A stretch of 64,000 nucleotides of DNA from Cellulomonas sp. Root930 (GTDB lineage: Bacteria; Actinomycetota; Actinomycetes; Actinomycetales; Cellulomonadaceae), in NCBI GenBank assembly GCA_001429255.1, contig LMJI01000002.1, positions 545,274 through 609,273 of the forward strand. Direction: 5' to 3'. Below, piece after piece: positions 16,307-26,363 of this stretch. Below the pieces are notes generated by a model, which was given only the letters and a program-made list of their open reading frames with translations, was not told the DNA's origin and ran no database searches. A program made the translations under genes and the position numbers. Within the stretch, counting starts at the first letter, position 1. Each line of letters opens with the position of its first letter.

Positions 16307-19300
16307 GTGGCCTACCCGCTGCACCGCCAGAACGATGTCCCCGCGTCCCCGGACCTGCCGTCCCTCGAGAAGGACGTCCTGGCCTACTGGGACGCAGACG
16401 GCACCTTCCAGGCGTCCATCGACGCCCGCGAGGCCGGCGAGAACGGCAGCAACGAGTACGTCTTCTACGACGGCCCCCCGTTCGCCAACGGCCTGCCGCA
16501 CTACGGCCACCTGCTCACCGGGTACGCCAAGGACGTCGTGCCGCGCTACCAGACCATGCGCGGCCACCGCGTCGAGCGCCGGTTCGGCTGGGACACCCAC
16601 GGGCTGCCCGCCGAGCTCGAGGCGCAGCGACTGCTCGGCATCACGGACACCGCCCAGATCGAGGAGATGGGCCTGGCCGCGTTCAACCAGGCGTGCCGCG
16701 AGTCCGTGCTGCGGTACACCGGCGAGTGGCGCGAGTACGTGACGCGCCAGGCGCGCTGGGTGGACTTCGACCACGACTACAAGACGCTCGACGTGACGTT
16801 CATGGAGTCGGTCATCTGGGCGTTCAAGCGCCTCTACGACCAGGACATGGCGTACGAGGGCTACCGCGTGCTGCCGTACTGCTGGCGCGACGAGACGCCG
16901 CTGTCCAACCACGAGCTGCGGATGGACGACGACGTCTACCAGTCGCGCCAGGACCCTGCGCTGACCGTCGGGCTGCGGCTCGAGACCGGCGAGCTGGCCC
17001 TCATCTGGACCACGACGCCGTGGACCCTGCCGAGCAACCTGGCGCTCGCGGTCGGTCCGGACGTCGACTACGTGACCGTCGAGCCGGGACCCGGCTCGGC
17101 GCTCGCGGGCGAGCTCGTCGTGCTCGCGGCCGCGCGCTTGGGCGCCTACGCCAAGGAGCTCGGGGAGGCCACGGTCGTGGCCACCGTCAAGGGACGGGAG
17201 CTCGCGGGCCGCCGCTACACGCCGGCGTTCGACTACTTCGTCGGCCGCGAGAACGCCCACCAGGTGCTGCTCGGCGACTTCGTCACCACCGAGGACGGCT
17301 CGGGCATCGTGCACATGGCGCCCGCGTTCGGTGAGGACGACATGGTCGCGTGCGAGGCCGTCGGCATCGCACCCGTCGTGCCCGTCGACTCCAAGGGCCT
17401 GTTCACCACCGAGGTGCCGGACTACGTCGGGCAGCTGGTGTTCGACGCCAACAAGCCGATCATCGCGGACCTCAAGGCCGGCACCGGCCCGCTCGCGCGC
17501 GTCCCCGCGGACCAGCGCTCCGTCCTGGTGCGCCACGAGACCTACGAGCACTCCTACCCGCACTGCTGGCGCTGCCGGAACCCGCTGATCTACAAGGCCG
17601 TGACCAGCTGGTTCGTGCGTGTCAGCGACTTCCGCGACCGCATGGTGGAGCTCAACCAGGACATCTCCTGGACCCCGGAGCACATCAAGGACGGCCAGTT
17701 CGGCAAGTGGCTGTCCAACGCGCGCGACTGGTCGATCAGCCGCAACCGCTACTGGGGCACGCCGATCCCCGTGTGGGTGTCGGACGACCCGTCGTACCCG
17801 CGCGTGGACGTGTACGGCTCGCTGGCCGAGCTGGAGGCGGACTTCGGCCGCGTGCCGACGAACGAGGCGGGCGAGCCGGACCTGCACCGGCCGTTCATCG
17901 ACGAGCTGACGCGCCCGAACCCGGACGACCCGACGGGCGCCTCGACCATGCGCCGGATCCCGGACGTCCTCGACGTCTGGTTCGACTCGGGCTCGATGCC
18001 GTTCGCCCAGGTGCACTACCCGTTCGAGAACGCCGACTGGTTCGAGCACCACTACCCGGGCGACTTCATCGTCGAGTACATCGGCCAGACCCGCGGCTGG
18101 TTCTACACGCTGCACGTGCTGGCCACCGCGCTGTTCGACCGGCCCGCATTCCGCAACTGCATGTGCCACGGGATCGTGCTCGGCGACGACGGCCGCAAGG
18201 CCAGCAAGTCGCTGCGCAACTTCCCCGACCCGGTCGAGATGTGGGACGTGTACGGCTCGGACGCCGTGCGCTGGTTCCTCATGTCCAGCTCGATCCTGCG
18301 CGGCGGCAACCTCATCGTCGGCGAGGAGGGCATCCGCGACGGCGTGCGCCAGGTGCTGCTGCCGCTGTGGAGCACGTACTACTTCTTCGCCCTGTACGCC
18401 GGCGCGGCGGACAACGGCGCCGGGTACACGGCCACGCCGGTCGACGCCGCGCGGGCGGCCACGCTCGCGCCCATGGACCGGTACGTCCTGGCGCGCACGC
18501 GGGACCTGGTGGAGCGCACCACGGAGCAGATGGATGCCTACGACATCGCGGCCGCGTGCGAGACCGTGCGCGAGCACCTCGACGTGCTGACCAACTGGTA
18601 CGTCCGCACACAGCGGGACCGGTTCTGGGCCGAGGACGACGACGCGTTCGACACCCTCTGGACCTCGCTCGAGGCGCTCACCCGCGTCATGGCGCCCCTC
18701 GCGCCGCTGGTGTCGGAGGAGGTCTGGCGGGGGCTCACCGGCGGGCGCAGCGTGCACCTGACGGACTGGCCGACGGTGGACGACGACGCCGCGGACGACT
18801 CGCTCGTCGCCGCGATGGACCAGGTGCGCGCCGTCACGTCGACCGCGCTGGGCCTGCGCAAGGCCGCCGGCGTGCGCGTCCGGCAGCCGCTGCACACGCT
18901 CACCGTGGCGGTCGACGACGCGGACGCCCTCGCGCCGTACGCCGACCTGCTGGCGGCCGAGCTCAACGTCAAGCGCGTCGACCTGGTCACGGCCGACGCC
19001 GGCACCGCCGAGCGCTTCGGCATCACACAGCGCCTCGCGGTGAACGCCCGCGCGGCCGGCCCCCGGCTCGGTCGGGGCGTGCAGGCCGTCATCCAGGCCG
19101 CGCGCTCCGGGGCGTGGCGCGTGGACGGCGACACGGTCGTGGTCACCACCGGCGACGGTGACGTGGCGCTCGAGGCCGCGGAGTACGAGCTGACGACCGT
19201 GGTGGGCGCCGAGGGTGGAGCCGCGGCGGTGCTGCCGGGCGGCGGGTTCGTCGTGCTCGACCTCACCCTGGACGACGACCTGCGCGCCGAGGGCTACGCC

Positions 19301-19528
19301 CGCGACGTGGTGCGCGCCGTCCAGGACGCGCGCAAGGCCGCCGGCCTGCAGGTGGGGGACCGGATCCTGCTCACGCTCGGCGTCCCGGCCGAGCACCTGG
19401 CCGCGGTCGAGCGGCACCAGGACACCATCGGGCGCGAGACCCTGGCCGTCTCGGTCACGGTCCAGGACGCCGTCGAGCAGCTCGAGGTCACGGTGGAAGC
19501 CGTCGACGCCGGAGGGTATGAGGCATGA
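16307..19528 (+). CDS. ileS: isoleucyl-tRNA synthetase, eukaryote-like type 2
   Basis: A 1073-residue class I synthetase that charges tRNA-Ile. The HIGH-type motif is HYGH (in PHYGHLLTG), the KMSKS loop is KASKS, and GWDTHGLPAE and WFDSGSMPF mark the IleRS core, with CP1 editing sequence between them. Length and the WDTHGLP form indicate the type 2 (eukaryote-like) enzyme, which in several bacteria tolerates mupirocin. The GTG at 16307 is chosen because AGGAGA lies 9 nt upstream and family similarity starts there; the T-box occupies the sequence before it. The stop overlaps the folC start. Confidence 0.95.
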   Translation: MAYPLHRQNDVPASPDLPSLEKDVLAYWDADGTFQASIDAREAGENGSNEYVFYDGPPFANGLPHYGHLLTGYAKDVVPRYQTMRGHRVERRFGWDTHGLPAELEAQRLLGITDTAQIEEMGLAAFNQACRESVLRYTGEWREYVTRQARWVDFDHDYKTLDVTFMESVIWAFKRLYDQDMAYEGYRVLPYCWRDETPLSNHELRMDDDVYQSRQDPALTVGLRLETGELALIWTTTPWTLPSNLALAVGPDVDYVTVEPGPGSALAGELVVLAAARLGAYAKELGEATVVATVKGRELAGRRYTPAFDYFVGRENAHQVLLGDFVTTEDGSGIVHMAPAFGEDDMVACEAVGIAPVVPVDSKGLFTTEVPDYVGQLVFDANKPIIADLKAGTGPLARVPADQRSVLVRHETYEHSYPHCWRCRNPLIYKAVTSWFVRVSDFRDRMVELNQDISWTPEHIKDGQFGKWLSNARDWSISRNRYWGTPIPVWVSDDPSYPRVDVYGSLAELEADFGRVPTNEAGEPDLHRPFIDELTRPNPDDPTGASTMRRIPDVLDVWFDSGSMPFAQVHYPFENADWFEHHYPGDFIVEYIGQTRGWFYTLHVLATALFDRPAFRNCMCHGIVLGDDGRKASKSLRNFPDPVEMWDVYGSDAVRWFLMSSSILRGGNLIVGEEGIRDGVRQVLLPLWSTYYFFALYAGAADNGAGYTATPVDAARAATLAPMDRYVLARTRDLVERTTEQMDAYDIAAACETVREHLDVLTNWYVRTQRDRFWAEDDDAFDTLWTSLEALTRVMAPLAPLVSEEVWRGLTGGRSVHLTDWPTVDDDAADDSLVAAMDQVRAVTSTALGLRKAAGVRVRQPLHTLTVAVDDADALAPYADLLAAELNVKRVDLVTADAGTAERFGITQRLAVNARAAGPRLGRGVQAVIQAARSGAWRVDGDTVVVTTGDGDVALEAAEYELTTVVGAEGGAAAVLPGGGFVVLDLTLDDDLRAEGYARDVVRAVQDARKAAGLQVGDRILLTLGVPAEHLAAVERHQDTIGRETLAVSVTVQDAVEQLEVTVEAVDAGGYEA

Positions 19529-20919
19529 GCCCACGCGAGCACGGCACCGGAGGCGCGGACCACCTGCGCAAGCAGGCCGAGAAGGAGGCGCGGGACGCCG
19601 CGGACGAGGTGTACCGCGGCATCCTGGCGCGTGCCCCCGAGCACGAGATCGACCCGTCGTTCGACCGCACGCTCGCCGTCATGGAGCTGCTGGGGGATCC
19701 CCAGAAGGCCTACCGCGTCGTGCACATCACGGGCACCAACGGGAAGACCTCGACCGCGCGCATGGTCGAGCGGCTGGTCCGCGAGCACGGCCTGCGCACC
19801 GGCCGGTTCACCAGCCCGCACCTGTCGCGCGTCACCGAGCGGATCGTCATCGACGGTGAGCCCATCAGCGACGAGCGGTTCGTCGAGGTGTGGCAGGACG
19901 TCGCGCCGTACGTGCACCTGGTCGACCAGCGGTCGGCGCAGGAGGGCAAGCCGCAGCTCTCGTTCTTCGAGGTGTTCACGGTGATGGCGTTCGCGGCGTT
20001 CGCGGACGCCCCGGTGGACGTCGCCGTGATCGAGGTCGGCATGGGCGGGCTGTGGGACTCCACCAACGTCGCCGACGGCGAGGTCGCGATCATCACGCCG
20101 ATCTCGATGGACCACGAGCGGTACCTCGGCGACACGCTGCTCGACATCGCGTCCGTCAAGGCGGGGATCGTCAAGGACGGCGCGACCCTCGTCCTGGCGA
20201 GCCAGCAGGAGGACGTCGAGGGCGTCGTGCTGGCGGCCGCGGCCGAGAAGGGCGCGCGCGTCGTGCGCGAGGGCGTGGACATCGAGGTCGGCGAGCGCCA
20301 GGTGGCCGTGGGCGGTCAGCTCATCACCCTGCAGACGCTCGGCGGCACCTACACGGAGATCTTCCTGCCGCTGCACGGGGAGTTCCAGGCGCACAACGCC
20401 CTGCTGGCGCTGACCGCCGCGGAGGCCCTCCTGACCGGTGGGCGCGCCCTCGACCCGGGCGTCGTCGAGGTCGCGTTCGCGGACGTGGACTCGCCCGGCA
20501 GGCTCGAGGTGGTGCGGTCCAGCCCCACGATCATCGTCGACGGCGCGCACAACCCGGCGGGCGTCGAGGCGCTGGTCACCGCGATCGAGGAGGCGTTCGA
20601 GTTCCACCGCCTCGTCGGCATCGTCGGGGTGATGGCGGACAAGGACCCCGAGGGGATGCTCTCGCTGCTCGAGCCCGTGCTCGCCGAGGTGGTGATCACG
20701 CGTGCATCGAACACCCGCGCGCTGGACGTCGAGGACCTCGCCGAGGTGGCGATCGACATCTTCGGGGAGGACCGGGTGCACGTGGCCGAGCGGCTCAACG
20801 ACGCCCTCGACCTCGCCGTGTCGCGCGCGGAGAGCGAGGTCGAGCGAGGATCGGGAGTGCTCGTCACCGGCTCGATCCTGCTCGTCGCGGAGGCCCGCCG
20901 GCTGCTGGGTCGCCCCTGA
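19525..20919 (+). CDS. folC: bifunctional folylpolyglutamate / dihydrofolate synthase
   Basis: A 464-residue Mur-ligase-like enzyme that adds glutamate to folates and, in bacteria, makes dihydrofolate from dihydropteroate. The P-loop HITGTNGKTSTARM is near 67-80, FTSPHL follows near 93-98, the metal-binding GMGGLWDSTN near 172-181, and the C-terminal domain has VDGAHNPAG. The extra N-terminal 45 residues are charged and variable. The ATG overlaps the ileS stop by 4 nt, so the two genes are coupled, a conserved arrangement in actinobacteria. A hairpin follows 10 nt after the stop. Confidence 0.92.
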   Translation: MSPREHGTGGADHLRKQAEKEARDAADEVYRGILARAPEHEIDPSFDRTLAVMELLGDPQKAYRVVHITGTNGKTSTARMVERLVREHGLRTGRFTSPHLSRVTERIVIDGEPISDERFVEVWQDVAPYVHLVDQRSAQEGKPQLSFFEVFTVMAFAAFADAPVDVAVIEVGMGGLWDSTNVADGEVAIITPISMDHERYLGDTLLDIASVKAGIVKDGATLVLASQQEDVEGVVLAAAAEKGARVVREGVDIEVGERQVAVGGQLITLQTLGGTYTEIFLPLHGEFQAHNALLALTAAEALLTGGRALDPGVVEVAFADVDSPGRLEVVRSSPTIIVDGAHNPAGVEALVTAIEEAFEFHRLVGIVGVMADKDPEGMLSLLEPVLAEVVITRASNTRALDVEDLAEVAIDIFGEDRVHVAERLNDALDLAVSRAESEVERGSGVLVTGSILLVAEARRLLGRP

Positions 20920-20928
20920 CTCCTGGTC

Positions 20929-20949
20929 GCCCGTCCGGGTGGGACGGGC
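20929..20949 (+). terminator. hairpin after folC
   Basis: Eight-bp perfect GC-rich arms (20929-20936 and 20942-20949) with a 5-nt loop, starting 10 nt after the folC stop. There is no U tract. It probably ends the ileS-folC transcript and separates it from the dha genes. Confidence 0.5.
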
Positions 20950-21001
20950 ATGGTCGGACGCCGCTCTGCACGAACGTGCACCGACGGCGCACGTCCTCCC
21001 C

Positions 21002-21043
21002 TTGACGCCCGCATTGCCCGACAACAAGGTGAGGTTTGTCGGG
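21002..21043 (+). promoter_or_regulatory. dha promoter region with operator-like inverted repeats
   Basis: TTGACG at 21002-21007 could be a -35 element, with CAAGGT (21025-21030) at 17-bp spacing as a weak -10. A perfect 8-bp inverted repeat, CCCGACAA (21017-21024) and TTGTCGGG (21036-21043), flanks that -10. A second repeat, TGCAC-GAAC-GTGCA (20967-20980), lies upstream. Both look like repressor or activator sites for dhaKLM. Confidence 0.45.
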
Positions 21044-21107
21044 ACGCCGGAGTCCACGACGGACGTGCGGGCCCCGCCGTGGGTGCCCGGTGGAAGGGAT
21101 GGCTGCA

Positions 21108-22103
<996 letters not shown>

Positions 22104-22164
22104 CCGGACGAGGACCGTCGGCATCAGCGTGGGACTCATCTGACTTGCTCGAGGGAGCGTGGGC

Positions 22165-22797
22165 ATGACGCTGGACGTGGCATGGGCGGTCGACTGGGTG
22201 CGCCGCTCGGCGCAGACCGTCATCGAGCACCGGGACGAGCTGATCGAGCTCGACCGTCAGATCGGCGACGGTGACCACGGCGAGAACATGACCCGCGGCT
22301 TCACGGCGGTCGTGGCCAAGCTCGACGCGCTCGACGCGGCACCCGCGGACATCGGCGAGGTGCTCAAGCTCGTGGCCACCACGCTCATGTCGACGGTCGG
22401 TGGTGCGGCCGGTCCGCTCTACGGCACCGCGTACCTGCGCGCGGCGAAGGCGACCGGGGTCCCCGAGCTCGACAGCCAGGGCGTCGTCGCGCTCCTGGAG
22501 GCGGCGCTCGAGGGGATCGTGGCGCGCGGCAAGGCGACGACGGGCGAGAAGACGATGGTCGACGCGTGGACGCCGGCCACCGAGGCTGCCGTCGCCGCCG
22601 CCGACTCCGGCGCCTCGCCCGCCGACGTGCTCAGTGCGGCGGCGGACGCCGCCCACGAGGGCGCGGAGGCGACCATCCCGCTCGTCGCCACCAAGGGCCG
22701 GGCCAGCTACCTGGGCGAACGGTCGGCGGGTCACCTCGATCCCGGGGCGCGTTCCACCGAGCTCATCCTGCGCGCCGCCGCCCAGGCCGCCGAGTGA
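22165..22797 (+). CDS. dhaL: dihydroxyacetone kinase subunit DhaL (ADP-binding)
   Basis: A 210-residue all-helical subunit that holds ADP and two Mg ions; the ADP is rephosphorylated by DhaM and the phosphate passes to dihydroxyacetone on DhaK. The Mg-binding loop DRQIGDGDHGENM lies near 30-42, and VGGAAGPLYG and GEKTMVDAW are typical later segments. The ATG at 22165 follows GAGGGAG with normal spacing. It lies 61 nt after dhaK, and its stop overlaps the dhaM start (GTGA). Confidence 0.92.
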   Translation: MTLDVAWAVDWVRRSAQTVIEHRDELIELDRQIGDGDHGENMTRGFTAVVAKLDALDAAPADIGEVLKLVATTLMSTVGGAAGPLYGTAYLRAAKATGVPELDSQGVVALLEAALEGIVARGKATTGEKTMVDAWTPATEAAVAAADSGASPADVLSAAADAAHEGAEATIPLVATKGRASYLGERSAGHLDPGARSTELILRAAAQAAE

Positions 22798-23513
22798 GCG
22801 GCGGGACCGTCGAGCGCGAGCCGGCACCGGTCGCGCTCGTCCTGGTCTCGCACTCGCGCGCGCTCGCCGAGGGCGCCGTGGAGCTGGCGGAGCAGATGGC
22901 CCCGGGCGTGCTGCTCATCGCGGCGGGCGGCATGCAGGACGGCGGCCTCGGCACCAGCTACGACACCGTGGAGGCGGCGCTCACGCAGGCGACGCAGGAC
23001 GGCCGGTCGGCGGTCGTGCTCACCGACCTCGGCTCGGCCGTGCTCACCGCGGAGTCGGTCCTGGACCTGCTGGACGAGGACCTCGCCGCGCGTGTGCGGC
23101 TCGCGGACGCGCCGTTCGTCGAGGGGGCGGTGGCCGCGGCCGTCACGGCGCACGGGGGAGCGGACCTCGCGGGCGTGCTCGCGTCCGCCGAGCACGCCGG
23201 GTCGACGTTCGCGTCCGCCGCGGCACCGACGGAGGCCGCAGCGGCGTCGGACGACGGGGTGCTGCGGGCTACCACGGTGCTGCGCAACCCGCTCGGTCTG
23301 CACGCCCGGCCCGCGGCCGTCGTCGCGCGCATGCTCGCCGCGTACGACGCCAAGGTCCGCGTGAACGGCGCCAACGCCGCCAGCGTTCTCGAGCTGATGA
23401 AGCTGGGCGCCAAGCAGGGCGTGGAGCTCCGGATCGAGGCGGAGGGCGCCCAGGCGGCCGAGGCCCGGGACGCGCTCGTCGCGGCCGTCGAGGGCGGGTT
23501 CGGCGAGGTCTGA
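22794..23513 (+). CDS. dhaM: phosphocarrier DhaM (EIIA-Man-like plus HPr domains)
   Basis: A 239-residue phosphotransfer protein. Residues 10-140 form the EIIA-mannose-like domain with the acceptor His in LVSHSRALAEG and the GGMQDGGLGTS segment. After an Ala-rich linker, residues 160-239 form an HPr domain with RNPLGLHARPAA, His being the phosphorylation site. Unlike E. coli DhaM it has no EI-like third domain, so it must receive phosphate from a separate PTS enzyme I. The GTG start overlaps the dhaL stop. Confidence 0.9.
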   Translation: MSGGTVEREPAPVALVLVSHSRALAEGAVELAEQMAPGVLLIAAGGMQDGGLGTSYDTVEAALTQATQDGRSAVVLTDLGSAVLTAESVLDLLDEDLAARVRLADAPFVEGAVAAAVTAHGGADLAGVLASAEHAGSTFASAAAPTEAAAASDDGVLRATTVLRNPLGLHARPAAVVARMLAAYDAKVRVNGANAASVLELMKLGAKQGVELRIEAEGAQAAEARDALVAAVEGGFGEV

Positions 23514-23517
23514 CGCG

Positions 23518-23535
23518 CGTCCCGTGTGAGGGACG
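23518..23535 (+). terminator. short hairpin after dhaM
   Basis: CGTCCC and GGGACG arms flank a 6-nt loop, starting 4 nt after the dhaM stop. It is weak on its own and lacks a U tract, but separates dhaKLM from the tetR promoter. Confidence 0.35.
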
Positions 23536-23550
23536 GCACAGAAAGGTGCG

Positions 23551-23584
23551 TTCACTGCAAAGTTGCAGTGCGTGTAAAGTTGCA
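23551..23584 (+). promoter_or_regulatory. tetR promoter with autoregulatory operator
   Basis: A -10 box TAAAGT (23575-23580) lies 8 nt before the GTG start, with TTCACT (23551-23556) as a possible -35. The spacer holds ACTGCAA-AG-TTGCAGT (23554-23569), an inverted repeat typical of TetR operators. The nonamer AAAGTTGCA occurs at 23559 and again at 23576. Repressor bound here would block its own gene and the linked exporter. Confidence 0.6.
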
Positions 23585-23588
23585 CCTC

Positions 23589-24203
23589 GTGCAGAACACT
23601 CCGGTCGACCAGCCCGAGGTCCTCGGCCTGCGTGAGCGCAAGAAGCGCGCGCGGCGCGAGGCGCTGATCGACGCGACCCACCGCCTGGTCGGCGAGCACG
23701 GCCTCGACGCGGTCACGGTCGACGCGATCTGCGAGGAGGCCGGGGTCTCCGTCCGCACCTTCTTCAACTACTTCGAGACCAAGGACGACGCGGCGCTCGG
23801 CCACGCCCCATGGCAGCTCGAGACGCCCGCCGGCGAGGTCTTCGCGGCCGGCGGGCCCACGGGGCACCTGATGCTCGATCTCCAGGCGCTCGCGGTCTCG
23901 TTCCTCACCGACCCGCCGATCGGCCGCGAGCGGCTCGCCCGCGCCATGGAGCTCGCCGCGAAGGAGCCGAGGCTCGTCGCCCGGCACCTGGCGTGGTTCG
24001 AGCAGCACAAGGGCCAGCTGTTCGCGCTGGTGGAGCGCCGGCTCGGGCAGGACGGACCCCACACGCCCGAGATGGTCGGCTCGGTGCTGCTCTTCCTCAC
24101 GCACGCGACGTTCCTGCGCTGGGACGCCGCCGGTGGCCACGGTGCCGCGGACGACCACCTGTCGGCCGTCGTCACCGAGCTCCGCTCGATCCTGTCCGAC
24201 TGA
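23589..24203 (+). CDS. TetR-family transcriptional regulator
   Basis: A 204-residue repressor. The N-terminal helix-turn-helix domain covers about 15-65, with the pattern ALIDATHRLVGEHG, then VTVDAICEEAGVSVRTFFNYF. The C-terminal ligand-binding domain (about 75-204) has no close parallel that I recognise. The GTG at 23589 is favoured because the -10 box ends 8 nt upstream. It lies 43 nt before a drug-type MFS exporter and almost certainly controls it, with the exporter's substrate as likely inducer. Confidence 0.88.
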   Translation: MQNTPVDQPEVLGLRERKKRARREALIDATHRLVGEHGLDAVTVDAICEEAGVSVRTFFNYFETKDDAALGHAPWQLETPAGEVFAAGGPTGHLMLDLQALAVSFLTDPPIGRERLARAMELAAKEPRLVARHLAWFEQHKGQLFALVERRLGQDGPHTPEMVGSVLLFLTHATFLRWDAAGGHGAADDHLSAVVTELRSILSD

Positions 24204-24246
24204 CTTCCGCCTCCCGACCACCCTTTTCAGAACGAGGTTCCCCCGC

Positions 24247-25944
24247 ATGGCCATCGCAGCCACCGAGGCACCAGCGGCCGACAAGCCGCTGATCCACCTG
24301 ACCCCCAAGACCGTCTGGCTCATCTTCGGTGCGCTCATGGCGGGCATGTTCATGTCCTCGCTCGACCAGTCGATCGTCGGCACCGCGATGCCCACCATCG
24401 TCGGCGAGCTCAACGGGGTCGAGCACCAGGGCTGGGTGGTCACCGCCTACATCCTGGCGATCGCGATCGTCATGCCGCTGTACGGCAAGTTCGGTGACCT
24501 GTGGGGCCGGCGCTGGCCGTTCCTGATCGCCATCGGCCTGTTCACCGTGGCCTCGGCCGGCGCCGGCTTCGCCCAGTCGTTCGGCGAGCTCGTGTTCTGG
24601 CGCGGTGTGCAAGGCCTCGGCGGCGGCGGGCTGATGATCCTGTCGCAGGCGATCATCGCGGACATCGTGCCCGCCAAGGACCGCGGCAAGTACATGGGCC
24701 CGATGGGTGCCCTGTTCGGCATCTCGGCCGTCATCGGCCCGCTCCTGGGTGGCCTGTTCACGCAGCACGCCGACTGGCGCTGGTGCTTCTGGATCAACAT
24801 CCCGATCGGCCTCGCGGCGTTCGCCGTGGCCTGGTTCACCCTCAAGCTCCCGACGCACCGCTCCGGCAAGAAGATCGACGTCGCGGGCATCTTCTTCATG
24901 GTCGTCGCCACGTCCGGCCTCGTCCTGGCCACCAGCTGGGACAGCTGGACGGGCAACCGCGGCTACGACTGGTCCGACCCGGGCCTGCTCGCCCTCGTGA
25001 TCGGCACGCTCGTCTCGATCGCCGCGTTCATCATGGTCGAGCTGCGCGCCGAGGAGCCCCTGCTGCCGCTGCGCCTCTTCAAGAACCCGACCTTCACCAT
25101 CGCCACCGCGATCGGCCTCATCCTCGGCATGGGCATGTTCTCCGCCCTGGCGTTCCTGCCGACGTTCCTGCAGATGTCGACCGGCGCGGGCGTCACCGAG
25201 TCGGGCTTCCTGCTGCTGCCGATGATGGTCGGTGTCATGATCACCGCCATCGGCTCGGGTATCGCGATCACCAGGACCGGCCGGTACAAGATCTTCCCCG
25301 TGGTCGGCCTCGCCATCACCACGGGCGGCGTCGCGTGGCTCACGCAGATCACCGGGGACATGTCGATGTGGCTCTTCGGCGCCATGATCTTCGTGCTCGG
25401 TGCGGGCATGGGCCTGGTCATGCAGACGATCGTGCTGGCCGTGCAGAACTCGGTCGACCCGCACGAGATCGGTACCGCGACCAGCACGAACAACTTCTTC
25501 CGCGAGATCGGTGCGGCGGTCGGGACGGCGCTCTTCAGCACCATGTTCACCACGAAGCTGGCGGACAACCTGGCCGGGGTCTTCGCCGGGGCGCCCGCGG
25601 GTTCGGGCGGCGAGGCCTCCAGCCTCACGCCCGCCGCGGTCCAGGCCCTGCCCGAGCCGCTGAAGACCGGGGTCATCGACGCGTTCACCAACGCGCTCGC
25701 GCCCTCGTTCTGGTACCTCGTCCCCGTGATCGCCGTCGGCTTCGTCCTCGCCCTGTTCCTGCGTGAGGTCAAGCTGTCCGACGTGGCCGGCATGGTCGCC
25801 CGTGGCGAGGCCCTCGCGGCCGACGGCTCGGGCGTGGCCTCCGCCTCGGGCATCATCGACGAGCTCTCGGCCTCCCCGCGCGACGAGCTCCCGACCCAGC
25901 GGGACACCGCCTCGGACGACGTCGAGACCTCCGCCCGCCGGTAG
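24247..25944 (+). CDS. MFS exporter, DHA2 (EmrB/QacA) family
   Basis: A 565-residue proton-driven exporter with about 14 predicted membrane helices. Motif A is GKFGDLWGRRWPF (near 80-92), motif C-like GPLLGG lies near 171, and LDQSIVGTAMPTI in helix 1 is the family D1 motif. The C-terminal 60 residues are a charged cytoplasmic tail. It is expected to expel a hydrophobic or cationic drug in the cytoplasmic membrane. It is downstream of, and probably cotranscribed with, the TetR gene. The stop codon TAG also forms part of the leaderless -10 of the next gene. Confidence 0.9.
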   Translation: MAIAATEAPAADKPLIHLTPKTVWLIFGALMAGMFMSSLDQSIVGTAMPTIVGELNGVEHQGWVVTAYILAIAIVMPLYGKFGDLWGRRWPFLIAIGLFTVASAGAGFAQSFGELVFWRGVQGLGGGGLMILSQAIIADIVPAKDRGKYMGPMGALFGISAVIGPLLGGLFTQHADWRWCFWINIPIGLAAFAVAWFTLKLPTHRSGKKIDVAGIFFMVVATSGLVLATSWDSWTGNRGYDWSDPGLLALVIGTLVSIAAFIMVELRAEEPLLPLRLFKNPTFTIATAIGLILGMGMFSALAFLPTFLQMSTGAGVTESGFLLLPMMVGVMITAIGSGIAITRTGRYKIFPVVGLAITTGGVAWLTQITGDMSMWLFGAMIFVLGAGMGLVMQTIVLAVQNSVDPHEIGTATSTNNFFREIGAAVGTALFSTMFTTKLADNLAGVFAGAPAGSGGEASSLTPAAVQALPEPLKTGVIDAFTNALAPSFWYLVPVIAVGFVLALFLREVKLSDVAGMVARGEALAADGSGVASASGIIDELSASPRDELPTQRDTASDDVETSARR

Positions 25945-25947
25945 CCT
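25942..25947 (+). promoter_or_regulatory. leaderless -10 box (TAGCCT) for the DUF4233 gene
   Basis: TAGCCT overlaps the stop codon of the MFS gene and ends 6 nt before ATG 25954. This gives the DUF4233 gene its own promoter after the inserted block. Confidence 0.4.
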
Positions 25948-25953
25948 CGTCGC

Positions 25954-26355
25954 ATGAGCTCCACCGTCCCGGACGGCCAGGCCGTGCGCCGCAAGCGTCC
26001 CGCGAAGCCCCAGTTCACCCAGACGATCCTCATCCTCGAGGCCGTCCTGGTGTTCTTCGCGACGCTCGTGGCGTACGGCCTGCGGCTCGCTCCCGCCTCC
26101 ACCATCTGGTGGGTGGGCGGGAGCCTGTCCGTGGTGCTGATCCTGCTGTCGGGCCTGGTCTCCCGGCCCGGCGGCTACCTCGCCGGCTCGATCGTCCAGG
26201 TGTTCGTCCTGGCGGGCGGGTTCGTGATCCCGATGATGTTCGCGGTGGGCGCGATCTTCGTCGTCCTGTGGGTCGTCGCGCTGCGCCTCGGGGGCAAGAT
26301 CGACCGGGAGCGGGCGGAGTACGACGCGGCGAACCCGGGAGCGGTCGGTCCGTAG
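25954..26355 (+). CDS. DUF4233 membrane protein
   Basis: A 133-residue protein with four predicted membrane helices after a basic 20-residue N-terminus (RRKRPAKPQFTQTILILEA). The family is found in actinobacteria almost always between folC and ndk, and its function is unknown. Here it keeps ndk as its downstream neighbour but is separated from folC by 5 kb of dha and exporter genes. The ATG directly follows a TAGCCT box with no Shine-Dalgarno, so it is probably a leaderless mRNA. Confidence 0.85.
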   Translation: MSSTVPDGQAVRRKRPAKPQFTQTILILEAVLVFFATLVAYGLRLAPASTIWWVGGSLSVVLILLSGLVSRPGGYLAGSIVQVFVLAGGFVIPMMFAVGAIFVVLWVVALRLGGKIDRERAEYDAANPGAVGP

Positions 26356-26363
26356 AGTCCGGT

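Noticed and set aside
18180..18215. KASKS in place of KMSKS in IleRS as a defect
   Set aside because: KxSKS variants with small residues are common in class I synthetases and the rest of the active site is intact.
16130..19534. Very long open frame antisense to ileS, and similar antisense frames over smc, the ABC genes, MoxR and vWA genes
   Set aside because: They mirror codon-position GC bias in high-GC genes, have low-complexity Arg/His/Gly/Asp composition and no motifs; the plus-strand products are clear families.
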